This document shows positions 22,146 to 34,248 of a DNA stretch of 64,000 nucleotides, piece by piece; the first letter of the stretch is position 1; each line of letters begins with the position of its first letter. The translations under genes were made by a program, and so were the position numbers. The DNA is taken from assembly GCA_026545765.1 (NCBI GenBank), contig CM048843.1, positions 9,881,501 through 9,945,500 of the forward strand, given 5' to 3'. The notes under the pieces are model-generated. The model was given only the letters and a program-made list of their open reading frames with translations, was not told the DNA's origin and did not search any database. The DNA is from Plantago major. Its lineage: Eukaryota; Streptophyta; Magnoliopsida; Lamiales; Plantaginaceae.

Positions 22146-24969
22146 ATGTCAGAGTGATAGCGAAATTGATCCGAAATTTGAGGGATCGACTCGCGATATC
22201 TTTAACCGATAGCTCAGGAGATTGAGATCGTAGATGACAGTGAAGTAATGGAGGTGGAACAAGCGCCCATCCGAGCAGGGAAGAGCCGAGGTAAGTTCCT
22301 TACCGTTAGTTATTCGGATCCAGTCCTCCGGCGTCGGATTACTGCGAGTGTCCCATATGCGAGGTTATTGTGGCGGCTCGAGAGACAAGTTCGCGAGTTA
22401 TAGGAATTACGTCGCCGGTGGGCTGGCGAAATCGAACTTCGGTAGAGATTCGATCCTTAATTCGCAACCTTGGTTATAATTTTAGGAGTAATCCTAATCG
22501 AGTCCCGTTCGTTCCAAATCCGCAGGCGCCGATCATCGAGGAAGTTCATGATACCTCGGAAGCACCTCCCAATTTTGGTATCTTCGAAGAGGGTGAGGAG
22601 GATCGGTGTGCAAATCCTGCGCCTCTTGATTTGTCGTGAGTTAAGCGTCCTCATCAGGAAGATGAGGCGAAGGAGGTGTCGGGCCCAAGATTTGGTTCGA
22701 AGAGGAGGAAGGTGTAGCAATCCGCTCATATGCTCCGTGTGGAATCCTTTTGGGCAAGGGCCGAGTCGGCGGATGGTGAGGAAGAAGCGTCCGGAGAGGC
22801 GAGGAAGGGTGAGGGCGTATTCAGTAAAGTTCCCTCGGTCTAAAGCGAGGTCACTCATCCCGATCCGGAGGGCGAGTTGAATGAAGACGGTACTTTGCCT
22901 ACCTGTGCCTTAACCATCCGAACCGATGAAGTGGATGAGCTCCGGAGGAGATATGAGATCCCGGAGTGTGTGGAGATTCTCGTCCCAGACGAATCTCATG
23001 CGTTCTACAATCCGCCTCCGGGATACATGTGTGTTTATGAGATAAGTCTCCATTGCAGGTGGCGGCTACCCGTATCGTCAGGAGTTCGGAGATTTTGAGC
23101 AGTATGGGGTTGAGTCACGGATCATCCCAACTCCTCGGAATCTGATGTGCTTGAGGTCTTATGTAAATATAAAGGCATCCGGTCACATTCGATAATTTTA
23201 ATAAATTATTCAACATAAGTGTAAGTAATAGGAACACGTGGTTCTATCGTTCGTATGTCACCAGTACACGTTTTTGTTGATTGTCCTCATTAGGAATCGA
23301 TGGTTGAAGAGTACATTTTGTCCGTCGGCTCTGAAGCCGGCAATCCAGCGGAGAGGGCAGTGGCAATTTGAGAGGAAATTCTTAAGGGCTGCCAGATTGG
23401 AAGCCACCGCAGAACATCCCTTTATGGATCAAGCGCTTCATCGAAGTCAAGAGCGGAAAAGTACTTCTTCCGGGTGATATCGACCTCTTCCTTACTGGCC
23501 GGCTTGTCCGCCAAGTTTTGTGACAATATGAAGGATTTGAGTAAGTGGTTTCTCTCTTCCTCTGGTTGGTTGTCGATTCGGTTTGTCGACTATGTAGTTA
23601 CTATTTGTAGGTTCTTTTGTATTTTGCAACTCATTGTGATTCGGATATGCGACTTTTTGGTTCGGTATCGATGTCGACCATGCGGGGAGTTGAAGCGTCG
23701 ACAAAATCTTTGCTTGTTGAAGGAGTTAGCGAAGGTTCCGGACCCATTATCAAGACTTCCACGTACTCGATGGGCGAGCGAAATCTGCCGTGTTCGAGTG
23801 GAGGAATCTCGAGAGAAACTGCTTTGGCGAAGAGGCCAAACTATCCCTACTCGGACAAGGGTAAGGTGGTGGGATCTAAGGGCTCGAAGAAGCCTCGAGT
23901 CCGTGTCGAGATCCTCCATAAGCGGATCGGCTTCTTGCAGCGCTCCTCGAAGGTCGAATCCTCCCTCCAAGAAAGGCAAGGAAAAGATGGCGGGCTGATT
24001 TGGATTGATCTTTGAAGTTGCTCGGTTGGTTCTTTGCTTGAGTTGGGCCGGATTCGGAGTTAGCCGCTCGATGAAAAGTGAGTTTAAATTTTCCGTTGGT
24101 TTTACATCTTCTTGTGGTTGGAGGTATCTAACACTTAGATGTTTCGTTTTGTTCTTAGCTTCTGCTGCCGTTGAAGCATGCTCCTTAGTAGCTTTCATAG
24201 GAGGCTACCTAGAAGAGGATTTGGTGAAATTTGCCAGGCGATTAAGCGTCCGGTTGAATGCACTTGAGCGCTAAAGAAGGCCATATTGCTAAGCAGAGGC
24301 GAGTCGAGGCGGCCAAGATGAAAAGTGCCATCCGATCTTTGGGCCCGACTTGAAAGTGCACCAAGATAGTTTGACGAGTTCGTGGGTGTCTCTCGGACTT
24401 TCAAAGATAAGATCTTGAAGGAGCTTGGGTCGGACAAAGGCGCCAATTTCCTTGATTCGGACTCTGTAAGTTTTTGTTCGAGTCAAAGTATGAGGCCCTT
24501 GAATGGGTTTGATGTTTGTGGACGGTCTGGGAGGAAGGGTTGGATACGGATGGCTTGGACTTGGGCTGAGGGTGTCGCCTTTAAGAATGGAGATGGCTCG
24601 GACTTTGCTCGGAGGTGTCTGACGAAGACACCTTAAGTGTGAATTTGTGGAAGTGATTTGCGCCTGAGGGCAAGAAGTACAACCATGGCGGTCCGTATCT
24701 CCCATCCCGTTCCTCGGTGCTTATGTCCGGTGTTTCGTTCCTTTGGAGGATCACTTGGAACCTGATCGAGGCTGGTGACTCTTGCCGGCATCCATGGCTT
24801 TGATCGCGACCTAGACTTGATGGAGCAGTGTCCGGCCTTCCTGAAAGAGGTTGAGGCTCGGAGAGAACGGAGGTTAGCCCAGGCAGCCCAACAGCAAGGT
24901 CAAGCGCCTCCGGAGAAGGATACTGGGGGCCCCTCTCGGTCTCAATCTAGTTCGTCCGAGCGGCGATGA
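22146..24969 (+). pseudogene. Antisense accessory ORF of element A (plant transposon-type domain)
   Basis: Starts at ATG 22146 (MSE) as in element B. Open pieces include 22370-22639, 22877-23098, 23474-23998 and 24775-24969. The most recognisable part is 22877-23098: DELRRRYEIPECVEILV, then PPPGYMCVYEISLH, a pattern I associate with a plant transposon protein domain found in extra ORFs of Tat elements. The end (24775-24969) is Glu/Arg/Gln-rich and stops at 24969. A short basic KKGKEKM segment is near 23970. Many frameshifts. Function unknown; the TATA box and leader intron upstream suggest it is expressed from its own promoter. Confidence 0.6.
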
Positions 24970-25597
24970 AAGAAGAGGTATGCCCAGGTTTTTGTAGTAG
25001 GTGCCTCAAGACTAAAACAATGTTGTCCTTTTTGCTCGTCATCTTTTGTTGTACAAACATATACTTATCTTTGATGAATGTTATTGGTTCGGGCCCCTTG
25101 GTGGCTCGGAACTATTTTTTGTTGCTGACATACTAATGTTGCTGTTTTCATTCTTGCGCGTTTAATTTCGTATTTGCCTAGTAACTCATCAACTCTAAAT
25201 GGCTTCGGATGATGGGTTCGGACCCTTGAATTCAAACCGCCCGATCGTTAATTTACGATGCAAATGTTCCTTTCTTTGGTCATGGGGGCGATCACCCATT
25301 GTACCCATCGAATCGGAATCTTTAATAGAAATAAGCGGATCACGAGCGGTTGAACCCGTCTTAGAGTGACAAGGCTTGCGAAAGAGAATTCCCTTGTACG
25401 TGATAAGTAGCGTCGATTAGGACGTTGACTTGATGCGTCATCGAGTCATAGACTTGTGAGAGAAGATGATCAGCATTAAGTATAGGGTGACTCTATCTGA
25501 ATCACAGTTGCCGGATGTTGTCATGTCGACCCGAGCTTGATCGTTCGAGTGAGTAACTTAGTCGATGTGTCAGGCCGTATGGATGGATTATTGGGTT

Positions 25598-25741
25598 GGG
25601 CCAATGGAAGCGAAGAGCCGGCCCATGTTGAAGACCCATTTAGGTAGCTAAATGGGACATGTGTCCGCTTAGTTGGTCCTCTCTTTCTATATATACCCTT
25701 GCTTTGTACGGCTTTCTTTGGACAATTCTCCTTTTATAATG
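25598..25741 (+). promoter_or_regulatory. Promoter-like segment within element A, plus strand
   Basis: A CCAAT sequence near 25598, TATATATA at 25688-25695 and an ATG at 25739 (MARVRSSSPV) at ordinary promoter spacing. The frame that follows is open for only 32 codons. No matching coding sequence is seen in element B, so this is tentative. Confidence 0.3.
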
Positions 25742-27080
25742 GCGAGGGTCCGGAGCTCGAGTCCGGTAATTTGTGAAACATGTTTATACCATCACTCTTC
25801 TTGCGTGATCTCATTCCAAGGGTGTCTCGATGCTTGAAGTCTACCGGGTTGGTTCACGGTGAGAGGTTTTGGAATTTAAATTGCTCGGAAAGCTTGACCT
25901 CGGATCTTCGAGATCTGATCCGTCTAAGTGAACTGAAATCTTTGCCAAGCAATTCCTCGATCGTCGGGCTAATCTTCTTTCTCCGGAACATGGTCTATAT
26001 CCACGACTTTAGCCGGAGAGGTAAATTTTGGATGGTTAGGGATCTTCAAATAGTTATTTTGAACCTCAATGCATCCGAGGCATTCCGCTCGGTATGTGCG
26101 GGGGCGACAAGTCGGCATAATTAGTTTGGTAGAATCCCTTCCAGTATTTCGTGGTTCGGTCGTAAAAAACCGCCCGAGATGTTGGAAGGCTTTCTACCAA
26201 TCCTGTTGTGTCTAGTTGTTCGTCTCTCGGATTGAGGGAGATGTATCCCTTTTAGTAGGTCTTTTAGCTCGTCCTTGAAGATACGTATCCGAGCAGTTCG
26301 GTTCTGTTTGTTTGGAGTCGGATCATTGGGGACTCCCGGAAGTAACCTTTTTGGTGACTCGTTTGTCTTACACCTATGGTCTTCGTCCAAGCGGCTCGAC
26401 CTTGTTGGTGGCTGTGTTCGAGTGGAGGCTCGAGGGCGACTTGCAGTGCAGGACGGAGTTCTGACTATGCCGGTCTTGTTGGGACTCGGACCAACGGGAG
26501 CCTCCGGAGTGACTTGGGTTAATCCGACTATCCGGGTTGGTCGCCTTCCAAATACTTTAAATTTGGGATGTGTTTATAGTATTTGGTAAGAGGCGATACA
26601 GATTGTTATAGTGCTTCTTGCTTGCTTCGGAGCTCTCTTTCGTTTAGAAGTGATGAAGTATCCTCTCTGGAAGCATTGAATGGCCTCAGTTGTCTCGTCT
26701 GGCTGCTGTTAGTCTTTAGATCGTCCGAAGGGGGTTCCGAAATCTTTGTCAGTAAGCAATCAAAGTTGGGATGGAGGAATTCCTTCTTCCTTGGGCGCCC
26801 AGATAAAGTTAATAGTGCTCGGGAGGTTTGGTTCGATAGACGAGGTTAATTAAACTTTGTAGAAGTAGAAAAGAGATAGAATAGGAGCTTGTTTTTGTAA
26901 GCTTGATTAGGGCTCTTCGGACCCTGACTTTGTAATTCTGTATTCCTGTTTTAATAAAAGCGTATTTGCCTTTGTCAAGGTCGGACACTGTTTGATTGTG
27001 TTAATCCGATCCGGATCAGTGTATGATCTAGTTTGGATCGAGTAGTTAAATATCTCCATGGCTGTTCGAATCATGACATC
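25739..27080 (+). other. Region between antisense ORF and integrase in element A, no recognised gene
   Basis: Plus-strand open frames at 25780-26124, 26275-26589 and 26583-26849 are unbroken but match no family I recognise, and the minus strand shows nothing better. Composition resembles the antisense ORF region. It may be a decayed second antisense unit or untranslated sequence. A stretch at 26930-26960 reads like a plant gene end (TGTAATTCTG, then AATAAAAG). Confidence 0.35.
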
Positions 27081-27309
27081 AGAAGGACATGATTATTAAC
27101 AATGTTTATGAAATCACGGTTGTATTGATTTGGCGGAAATCGAATTACAACTTGAGGGCTTCGAGCCTTTTCAAAAACAAACACAAAACGGTCGACAAGA
27201 CAAAGGAAGATGATCGTTGCCACACTCCTTTTCTAAGTGTAAAACTTTTGGAGATTCTTGGCATTCCAAGTTCTCTTCAAGGCCGCCTTGCTCATCTTCT
27301 AGTTCAAAG

Positions 27310-28640
27310 CTTCCATTAACTCTTGCCCGATAACTTTATGCGGTCCTTCCACTGGGCTTAAGTTTCCCCACATGACTTAGTATATCGGCTCTTGAGGACT
27401 AAGTCTCCAACTTATGTCCTTAGGAAAGACACGTTTATTGTAGGCTCGGCGGTCATGGCTTGATGCGAAGGATGTTGTGCGCCTTATCGCGCTTGTCTTC
27501 AAGGAGCTCAAGGTCATAGATCCTTGCGATCTCATTATCAATTGGTTGTATTGCTGGATTCTCAGGTTGCCACCACCGTTTACGAAGGATGGCCGCCTCG
27601 GATCCGTGAACCCGGAGAAAGGTGTTTCTTGTGTAGCGGTATTAGATTCGATGCGCCAAAGGACGCGTCGAGATCATCCTTGACTATCTTGGGAAGTTCT
27701 CAACCTTTTCTCCAAAATTTTGACTATGGTCTTGTTGGTGGCTTCCACGACCATTATGGAAGTAAACGTTGTTCTATTTTGAAGAAGCCACTCCTTCTTG
27801 ACCCGAGAAAAATTGTGCTCCATTGTCGAAACTAGCACTTTTCGTGGGAGTCGAACCGGCGGATGATGTTCTTCCATATGAGCGTCGAACCACGCTGTGA
27901 TGGTAGGTGACCGCTTGACCGCTTCTGAAGTATTCCACTGCCACTATTAAGAACTTCTTTTGATGTGTTCCTCGAGGAAAGGGACCAAATATGTCTATGC
28001 CCCATTGATCAAATGGGCATGCTATGATGTGGAATCATAGGGTTGGTCGGCGGTGTGGTATGTTGGCATAGTATTGGCGGTCTTCCTGTAGCGAGGCGAT
28101 GTTGCGACATCAATGTCGATAGTTGTGAATAGTATCCTTGCCTTATGATCTTTTGCTTAAAGTTCTTCCTCGAATGACTTCCACAACTTCCGTGGATTTC
28201 TTTCATCACAGTTTTGCCTCTTGAGGATCTAGGCTTTGATATGAGTTCATGTAGGATCTTTTGTAGAGATCTTCTTCCAGAATAAATTATCTATTAGCTC
28301 GACATTGAATCTTCCTGGCCTCTCTAGGATCCACAGGTAAAGTACCATCCTTGAGGTAACGGAATATATCAGTCATCCAGTTTCTTTCTATGCTCAAGAG
28401 AAGCATCATCGTTGGGGTTTGCGGAGGATTCACTTGGTCATTAGGATGACCTTTGCTTGTGTCCAAAGCTCTAAGGTGGCGTACTTGGAGAGGGCGTCGG
28501 CTTTTTCATTCCATTCTTTGTGAAATTGGTCAAGAGTGAATTCTTCAAAGTGCTCAACCTCTTTTTTGAGGAGCTCCAAGTACTTGATCATGTTAGGTCC
28601 TTTGGTGGTAAGGACCGGAGGCTAGGATTGTATGAGCTGC
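27310..28640 (-). pseudogene. Ty3/gypsy integrase, element A
   Basis: The core is visible on the minus strand: CPFDQWGIDIFGPFPRG with the first catalytic Asp at 27971-28020, FLIVAVEYF next to it, DNGAQF with the second Asp at about 27808-27830, and EATNKTIVKILEKRL with the catalytic Glu near 27730. The C-terminal part towards 27310 matches the GPY/F module of element B weakly. Zinc-binding residues near 28100-28250 are frameshifted. Joins the element DNA to the genome. A segment towards 28640 connects to RNase H. Confidence 0.8.
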
Positions 28641-29830
28641 AGTGCATGTGAGCTTTGATCCTTTTTACGAAGGGCTTCGCCATTCTTAGGCGGTGATAAG
28701 TGCTTCATATTAAACCGTTGTTCGTCACCTTAAAATTGAGGGTGATGGCGTACTCTAGCTTGGCTCCTTGAGGACTTTCAAGGAAAATTCTTATTCCTCC
28801 AACCGTCCGGTTGATGATCAAATCCACTTGTAATGTCCAACATTCTTTGTTTCTTTCTTTTCCTCGAAGTGGGAGTGAGTGCCTTCTCAACCTCACGCTT
28901 CTTGTCGGAAGATCTGGTTGTCGAGGTATTGAGTTCTTCGTCCAGAGAAACATGTGCCTTACTCTCGGTGAATCATCCATAAGTTGGTGATACTTAGTCA
29001 CATTTGGATCTTGCCTCTTTGTGTCTCTTCTGCTTCTTTATTTCCACTTGATTCCTTGATTTGGGCTATCACCACATGGCTAGCCTTTTCCTGGGAGTTT
29101 CCGTTCTCTTCTTCTCTTTTCTCTGGATAGTCTACCAGGAAGTCGGCCAGAACTTGCGCTTTCTTGGCAGATGGGGCTTGATACCCAATATCATATTCAC
29201 TCAGCTCAATAGCCCATTTGAATGGCGTCTGGTGATCGGTTTGTCGAAGACATGTTTAAGTGGCTCATTTGTAAGGACCACAATCCGATGCGACTTGAAG
29301 TAAGGCTTGATCGCCCGTGCTTCGATCGTCGAGTGTAAACCGGTCTGGCGAGCTTCTCAACTTTGACATATCTGTTTCTCGAGCACGAGGGCTTTGCTCA
29401 AATAATAAATTGGTAAATGCTCGTTGTCTTGTATCCGTGCAGTCTGAACTCATTGCTTCATCGGTGGCCAAATAGAGGTAAAGAGTTTGACCTCCATGGG
29501 TTTAGATAAAAGGGCGTGAGAGGAGATACTTTTCAAGTTTTCGGCCTCTTCACATTCCTTTGTCCATTCGAACTTATTTCCTTTTCGTAAGATCTTAAAG
29601 AAGGGAAGGTTCTTCTCGTGATTTTTGAGATAAAGCGGCTCAATGCCATCACCTTTCCTAGAAGCTTACGAACTTCATTGTGGGTCTTGGGCATGGTAGA
29701 TCTCTGATTGCCTTTATTTTCTCAGGTTGCTTGATGCCTCTTTACGTGACCATGTAACCAAGGAATTTTCCTCCTTTCACCCCAAAAGTGCACTTTTAGG
29801 TTGACTTCATTCCGTATTTAGGAGAATAGA
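28641..29830 (-). pseudogene. RT connection, RNase H and second RNase H of element A
   Basis: Downstream of RT on the minus strand: a first RNase H with YLATDEAMSS near 29440-29470 and surrounding LSKAL-type remains, then a second RNase H at 28705-28860 (WTLQVDLI.NRTVGGIRIFLESPQG, then LNFKVTNN). Two RNase H domains are typical of Tat. The second lacks the usual VDGSS serine pair and is probably inactive as written. Several frameshifts. Confidence 0.75.
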
Positions 29831-30430
29831 AAAACAATTGTTAAGGTGTTGGATGTGTTCCTCTTGGTCTTGCTTTTCACAAGCATGTCATCCACATAGA
29901 CTTCCATGGTTTTCCCAATTCTTCCTTGAACATCTTATTTACCGCCCGTTGGTAAGTAGCTCCTGCATTCTTAAGGCCAAAGGGCATGACCTTGAAGCAA
30001 TAGACTCCTCGCCGCCAAAGAATGCCGTTTCTTGATGTCTTCTTGAGCCGTCCTAATTTGGTAGAAGCCTTGATATGCATCCATGAAGCTTAGGCGCACA
30101 TCCTGCGATGGAATCAACAATTGGTCTATGCGTGGCAATGCATAGGGATCCTTTGGACAAAACTTGTTGAGTCTAGTGAAGTCATTGCACATTCTCCACT
30201 TTCCTGGAGCTTTTTCGACGAGGACCACGTTGCAGACCAATCAGATGTCGACTTCTTGATATGACTGCTTTCATCAATTTGTCAACCTCCCGCTATAATA
30301 GCATCCTCATTGGTCGAAAGTCTTTCCTCTTTTGCGGATGTGCTTGACCGTCGGATCCATGTTGAGACGGTGAGCTGCGATCCTTGGTCTATCCCTTGAG
30401 ATCATCATGCTCGAAGCAAAGATGTCGCGA
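29831..30430 (-). pseudogene. Ty3/gypsy reverse transcriptase, element A
   Basis: Minus-strand pieces: NVVLVEKAPGKWRMCNDFTRL, NKFCPKDPYALPRIDQL, FMDAYQGFYQIR, then GVYCFKVMPFGLKNAGATYQR and NKMFKEELGK. The active site YVDDML is intact at 29884-29901 but out of frame with the preceding block. Element B keeps this region in one frame (43933-44421). The start of RT (KHIRK.. type sequence) is near 30320-30400. Confidence 0.85.
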
Positions 30431-31190
30431 TTATCCGAAAATGACGATGAGCTTCCGCTCTACTTCCGTACTCATCTCCGTTCCAATCTGAGTTGTTTTT
30501 TCCGAATTTCCTTCGACCAGTTGGACCTCTTTCAAGGCTTCATGGGATTCTATTCTTTCTGTCTTGGGGAACTTTTCTCTGAGTGACCCAATACCGATTT
30601 CTTCCTTTGGTGGCGTTAGAGTAATGGAAGAATAGCTATGAGGGCCCTTAGTGACCGAAAGGACAGGTACTGTGGCCCCTCTGGTTGACATGATGTAGCA
30701 CTCCCAGGCTTCTCTAACGTTGCCCATTTCTTCCCCCAGGCCGTTCGGGGTTGGAAACTTTACCCTGTTGTGTAAGGGAGAAGCAATTGCTCTGAATTGG
30801 TTAAGTCCCGGGCGGCCCAAGATCACGTTATAGTCGAAGGTTCTATCTACTACCACAAAGAGGATAGTCTTGGTCACCCTTGTCGGAAAGGTGCCCATAG
30901 AGACTTGTAGTGGTATACTTCCAATGGGGCGTACTACAGACCCTCCAAAACCTACCAAGGAGGTGTATACTCGTCCATATTGTATTTGCCCCAGGTGAAT
31001 TTGCTCCACGGTCCTTTTGGATATGACATTGGAGGAGCTTCCTGTGTCGATTAGTACCTTGTTGACCTTGTAAGTGGCAATCACTAGAGAAACAACCAAA
31101 GGGACATCGGGGTCCTTGAGGTCTCCTCACTTGGCGTTGGTGGGGGATCTCGCTATCGTCAAAAGTAATTGCATTTGTGCCTTTCAAATT
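30431..31190 (-). pseudogene. Ty3/gypsy aspartic protease, element A
   Basis: A frame of 222 residues at 30431-31099 holds VLIDTGSSSNVISKRT with the catalytic Asp, a flap region, and VILGRPGLNQFRAI, the second retropepsin signature. It continues into the linker to RT (GPHSYSSITLTPPKEEIG and onward). Sequence upstream to 31190 (AITFDDSEIP) is the gag-PR linker, one frameshift away. This is one of the longest intact domains in the element. The protease processes the gag-pol polyprotein. Confidence 0.85.
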
Positions 31191-33097
31191 TGGTGGACCG
31201 TAAGCTACTCGTTGTTTCTCAAGTGTTGCGCGGTCCTTTCCCTTGCATTTCTGCTATCTCCCCCTGTTGGTCCTCCTGCAATGGCGTTGATAATTCCACT
31301 GTAAGGGAGGTTCTCCATTTCTGTATCTTCGCGGTACCCTTGGTATCTTTGGGCATGCCGAGGTGGGATTTCCGCTGGAGGTGGTGGTAAAGATCCTGTC
31401 GGAGGTTCAGAATCACGCTCCTCTCTTCTTTGCTCATTCTTTCTATGCCTGGAGGGTTCTTCTTCGCCTGTTGGTTCTTTCAACTTCCCACTTCTCACTA
31501 GTCTTTCGATTTACGTCTTGTTTGGATGCAATCCTCCGGGTGACCTTTCGCTTGGAACCTGATGAGTCTTTAGAAAATTTACTCTTCTTCTTTGCTCTTG
31601 AGTTTAGGCCATTGTATATCTAAGTCCTTCTCAACAATAGAAGCGAAGATGTGGATCTTGATGTTGGCTGAGTATACTCGGCATATCTCCTAGGTGGAGT
31701 TCTTTCTCTCTGAATTCTTTCTGTCTCGAGATCTCTTTTTGCTCGAACTTCCCTTGGCGAGAGGAGGAGTTCTGTCGTTGTTCTTTCCCTTCTTTATCCT
31801 GCTCTTATCGGGACATTTCTTGGTAATCTTCTCCATACAAGACTCCTTGAGATCTCTTCGAGATACTTTTCGGTGGTGATTTCTTCGTTGGAAAGCTTCC
31901 TTCTAAGCTCATCATTATAAGTATTAGCATATAGGTGCCGGACCCGCTCTTTGATGCTATGAGGCTCTACAGCCGTGCTTGACGTTGAAGCGGTCGAGGA
32001 AGGTTCTAAGGTCCTCATGCTCTTCTGGATTATACGCGGTGCTCAGTGACCTCTTCCTTCTCTTTGCTTTCTCAAACCTTTTCGAAAAGGGAGGCGATGT
32101 CGCATAAGATTTGATGGAACCATTAGGTAGTGAGGTCCACGATCCATTGCTTCTCGAAAGAGTGTGGTGGAAAAGTTGAGAGCTTTCATGTTGTCGTTGA
32201 GTCCATTGCTTTCCATCTTACTTTCGTGTCTAGTAAGATGCCCTACAGGGCAAGTATCTCCGTAGTAATGCTCCAGGTTTGGGATAACACAGTCGGGGCG
32301 CTTCCTTTCTCTTCTGATGTCAACGCACAGAGGGTTGGGAGTTTTAACTACCACCTTCTCATGCTTTAACCATCTTACTCAAGGTGGCAATTTGTGTTTC
32401 TAGGGCCTTACATTGGAGGTAGATACGCTTTCATGGGTCTTTCACGATTACGGGGTTGATAGCTACATCTGGAGGAAGATCAGCGATTGGAACTATCGGG
32501 ATGCTTTCCGCCATTTGATCTGTAGGTGCTTCGTCTACTCGTGGCACCTCTGGACATCTCCCTCGTTGTTCATGAGAAGCAGCAGCTCTTCTATTGAGAA
32601 GATGTCTCAGGTCTTCTGGTTGAGCTTGTTCCCCCAGCCTTTGTTAGATAGGACGGTGCTCATTTCTTGATTGGCGGACTTGCCTTGGGATCGGCGTGGG
32701 CGGGTGGATTTGAGGAGGCTGGAGGTTGTTTGATCAAGCATCCTTGAATAGTGGTGAGTAAGAGGCCAAACTGATTCTCATTCATCCCGAACTCACTAGG
32801 ACGAATGATCTGTCCATTCGGAAGGGTAAAGTTTCTTCCTGGAGGAGGACCATGTGTTCCTGACGGAGGAACCTGTCCTTCGTCCCCAAGTGTCTGGATC
32901 CTTACTGGTGGATTAATGGCTCTTTCCTCGCCAGAAGAAAGACTAGCGGTATGGCCATCACTTGGATCATCTATTACTTCTCTTGTTGAAACTCTTGCTA
33001 CCCCACCTCTTCTAGTGAGAGGTCTTCCCCTTTGTCTTGGAGCAGGCGTACCAATGGCAGTGGCGTTAGTTCTTGTGGACCTTCTTGTTCTTGCCAT
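31191..33097 (-). pseudogene. Ty3/gypsy gag, element A
   Basis: Start taken at ATG 33097 (MARTRRSTRTNATAIG), 48 nt inside the LTR; the longer reading from 33142 has no ATG. The N-terminal part to 32660 is open and Pro-rich, with NGQIIRPSEFGMNENQF. The capsid (retrotransposon gag) region at 31790-32360 is frameshifted (NFSTTLFREAMD, and IKERVRHLYANTYND). A zinc-knuckle-like HPEDCIQ is near 31515-31545. Forms the particle shell and binds RNA. Confidence 0.75.
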
Positions 33098-33126
33098 TAC
33101 TGAAGAGAACGGGACTTTTTGTAAAG

Positions 33127-33144
33127 TTTCCTGAGGCGCCAAAA
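33127..33144 (-). other. Primer binding site of element A
   Basis: The minus strand directly after the LTR end ..CACCTCAACA reads TTTTGGCGCCTCAGG. TGGCGCC is the start of the tRNA-Asp-type site common in Tat and Athila elements, though the rest fits less well. Element B has a similar site with TTTCGCGCCGCTCTGGG. Confidence 0.6.
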
Positions 33145-34051
33145 TGTTGAGGTGTAACTCTGACTACTTAGATTTATTTCAACTCCACTAATGGGTGCCA
33201 AGGTAAGAAGCTCCTTGCTAGGTAAGGACAATGCGTAGAACCGTGACCAACTACTTGATGCGGACACTGCACACTTGAGTGGGGGGGTTAGTGCGGTTTG
33301 CAAGTGTCAAACCGGATGAGACTACTCGAGGTGGTGAGGTCAACTCTGTATAATACTCGGGATTGGGATCATGAAGTGACTTATAAGACGACTTACTTGT
33401 GGAGATGTGTGCCTTATTTATAGGCTATCATCAAAATGGAAGGCCTTGATAGGATTGCGCCAAGTGTAAGGCTACGATTGAGCCACCAATGCTAATATGA
33501 GGCCCATAGCCCATTAATGAAGCTTTAGCCCATGCCATCTTGGGCTTTAGGGGTGGTTTGGTCATTATTGGGAGAGTTCTTGAGGATGTGACTAGTTACG
33601 CCGAGATCGAGTTGGAGAGATGGGTGGGACGATTAGTCCGGACCATATTTGAATTGTCGGTGAGGAAGTTCTCACCTGTCCAACTCTTGGATTGAACTCT
33701 TGGGTTCGGACATCTCACTCTTTGGTGCCCATTTGCTTGGTTGCTTTATGAGATGGTCATCTTTGGATCGAGTTGACATCCGGATCGGAGTCCTTGGGTC
33801 GGAGAGGTCTTGACTTAACTATGCTCCTTTGCGGAGAGGCTCGGACGAGGTGGGTCGGACCTATGGTTCGGGTCGGGCCTTGTAGGTCGAAATCCTTCCC
33901 TTTCTTTCAATGTGGGTCGGACCATGGTTGATCTGTCCGGATCGGACCGTTAGCTCGGACGAAGTGTCTCGGATCCATTGGATGACTTGGGATGCCTTAG
34001 GATTCGTTCCTAGGTCCTTTATGACGGATTGGACATATTTCCGTATCAACA
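33145..34051 (-). repeat. Element A 5' LTR
   Basis: 907 bp, from TGTTGAGGTGTAACTC to ..CCGTATCAACA, bounded by TG..CA. TATA box (minus TATAAATA) at 33415-33422. It shows full-length similarity to 20205-21115 with scattered small indels. Confidence 0.9.
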
Positions 34052-34248
34052 ATATGTATATTGGTATTTTTATTAAATAGGTCGACAAAATTTCCAGCAT
34101 TCATACGTACCACAGGTTTTATGCAAGGGTAAATTATTATAGCATTCCGTAAACTTAACAAATCACCAACTTCATATGAGACAGATTTCATGAACCTATG
34201 TCACATTAATGCACGTAATCCAGAAGCATACTACCGAATGTTGATTGT

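Larger units (their letters stand above)
20205..34051 (-). mobile_element. Tat-type Ty3/gypsy retrotransposon, element A
   Basis: LTRs at 20205-21115 and 33145-34051 bracket minus-strand gag, PR, RT, RNase H, second RNase H and IN, in Ty3/gypsy order. About 6 kb between IN and the 3' LTR (21116-27300) holds an antisense gene on the plus strand. Two RNase H domains and an extra antisense ORF are known for the Tat lineage (Retand, Ogre and relatives). The first four bases of the left LTR copy are missing and no 5-bp target duplication is seen. Confidence 0.88.

Noticed and set aside
24195-24705. Minus-strand frames of 83 and 138 codons in element A
   Set aside because: They overlap the antisense accessory ORF, have no domain and no match in element B.
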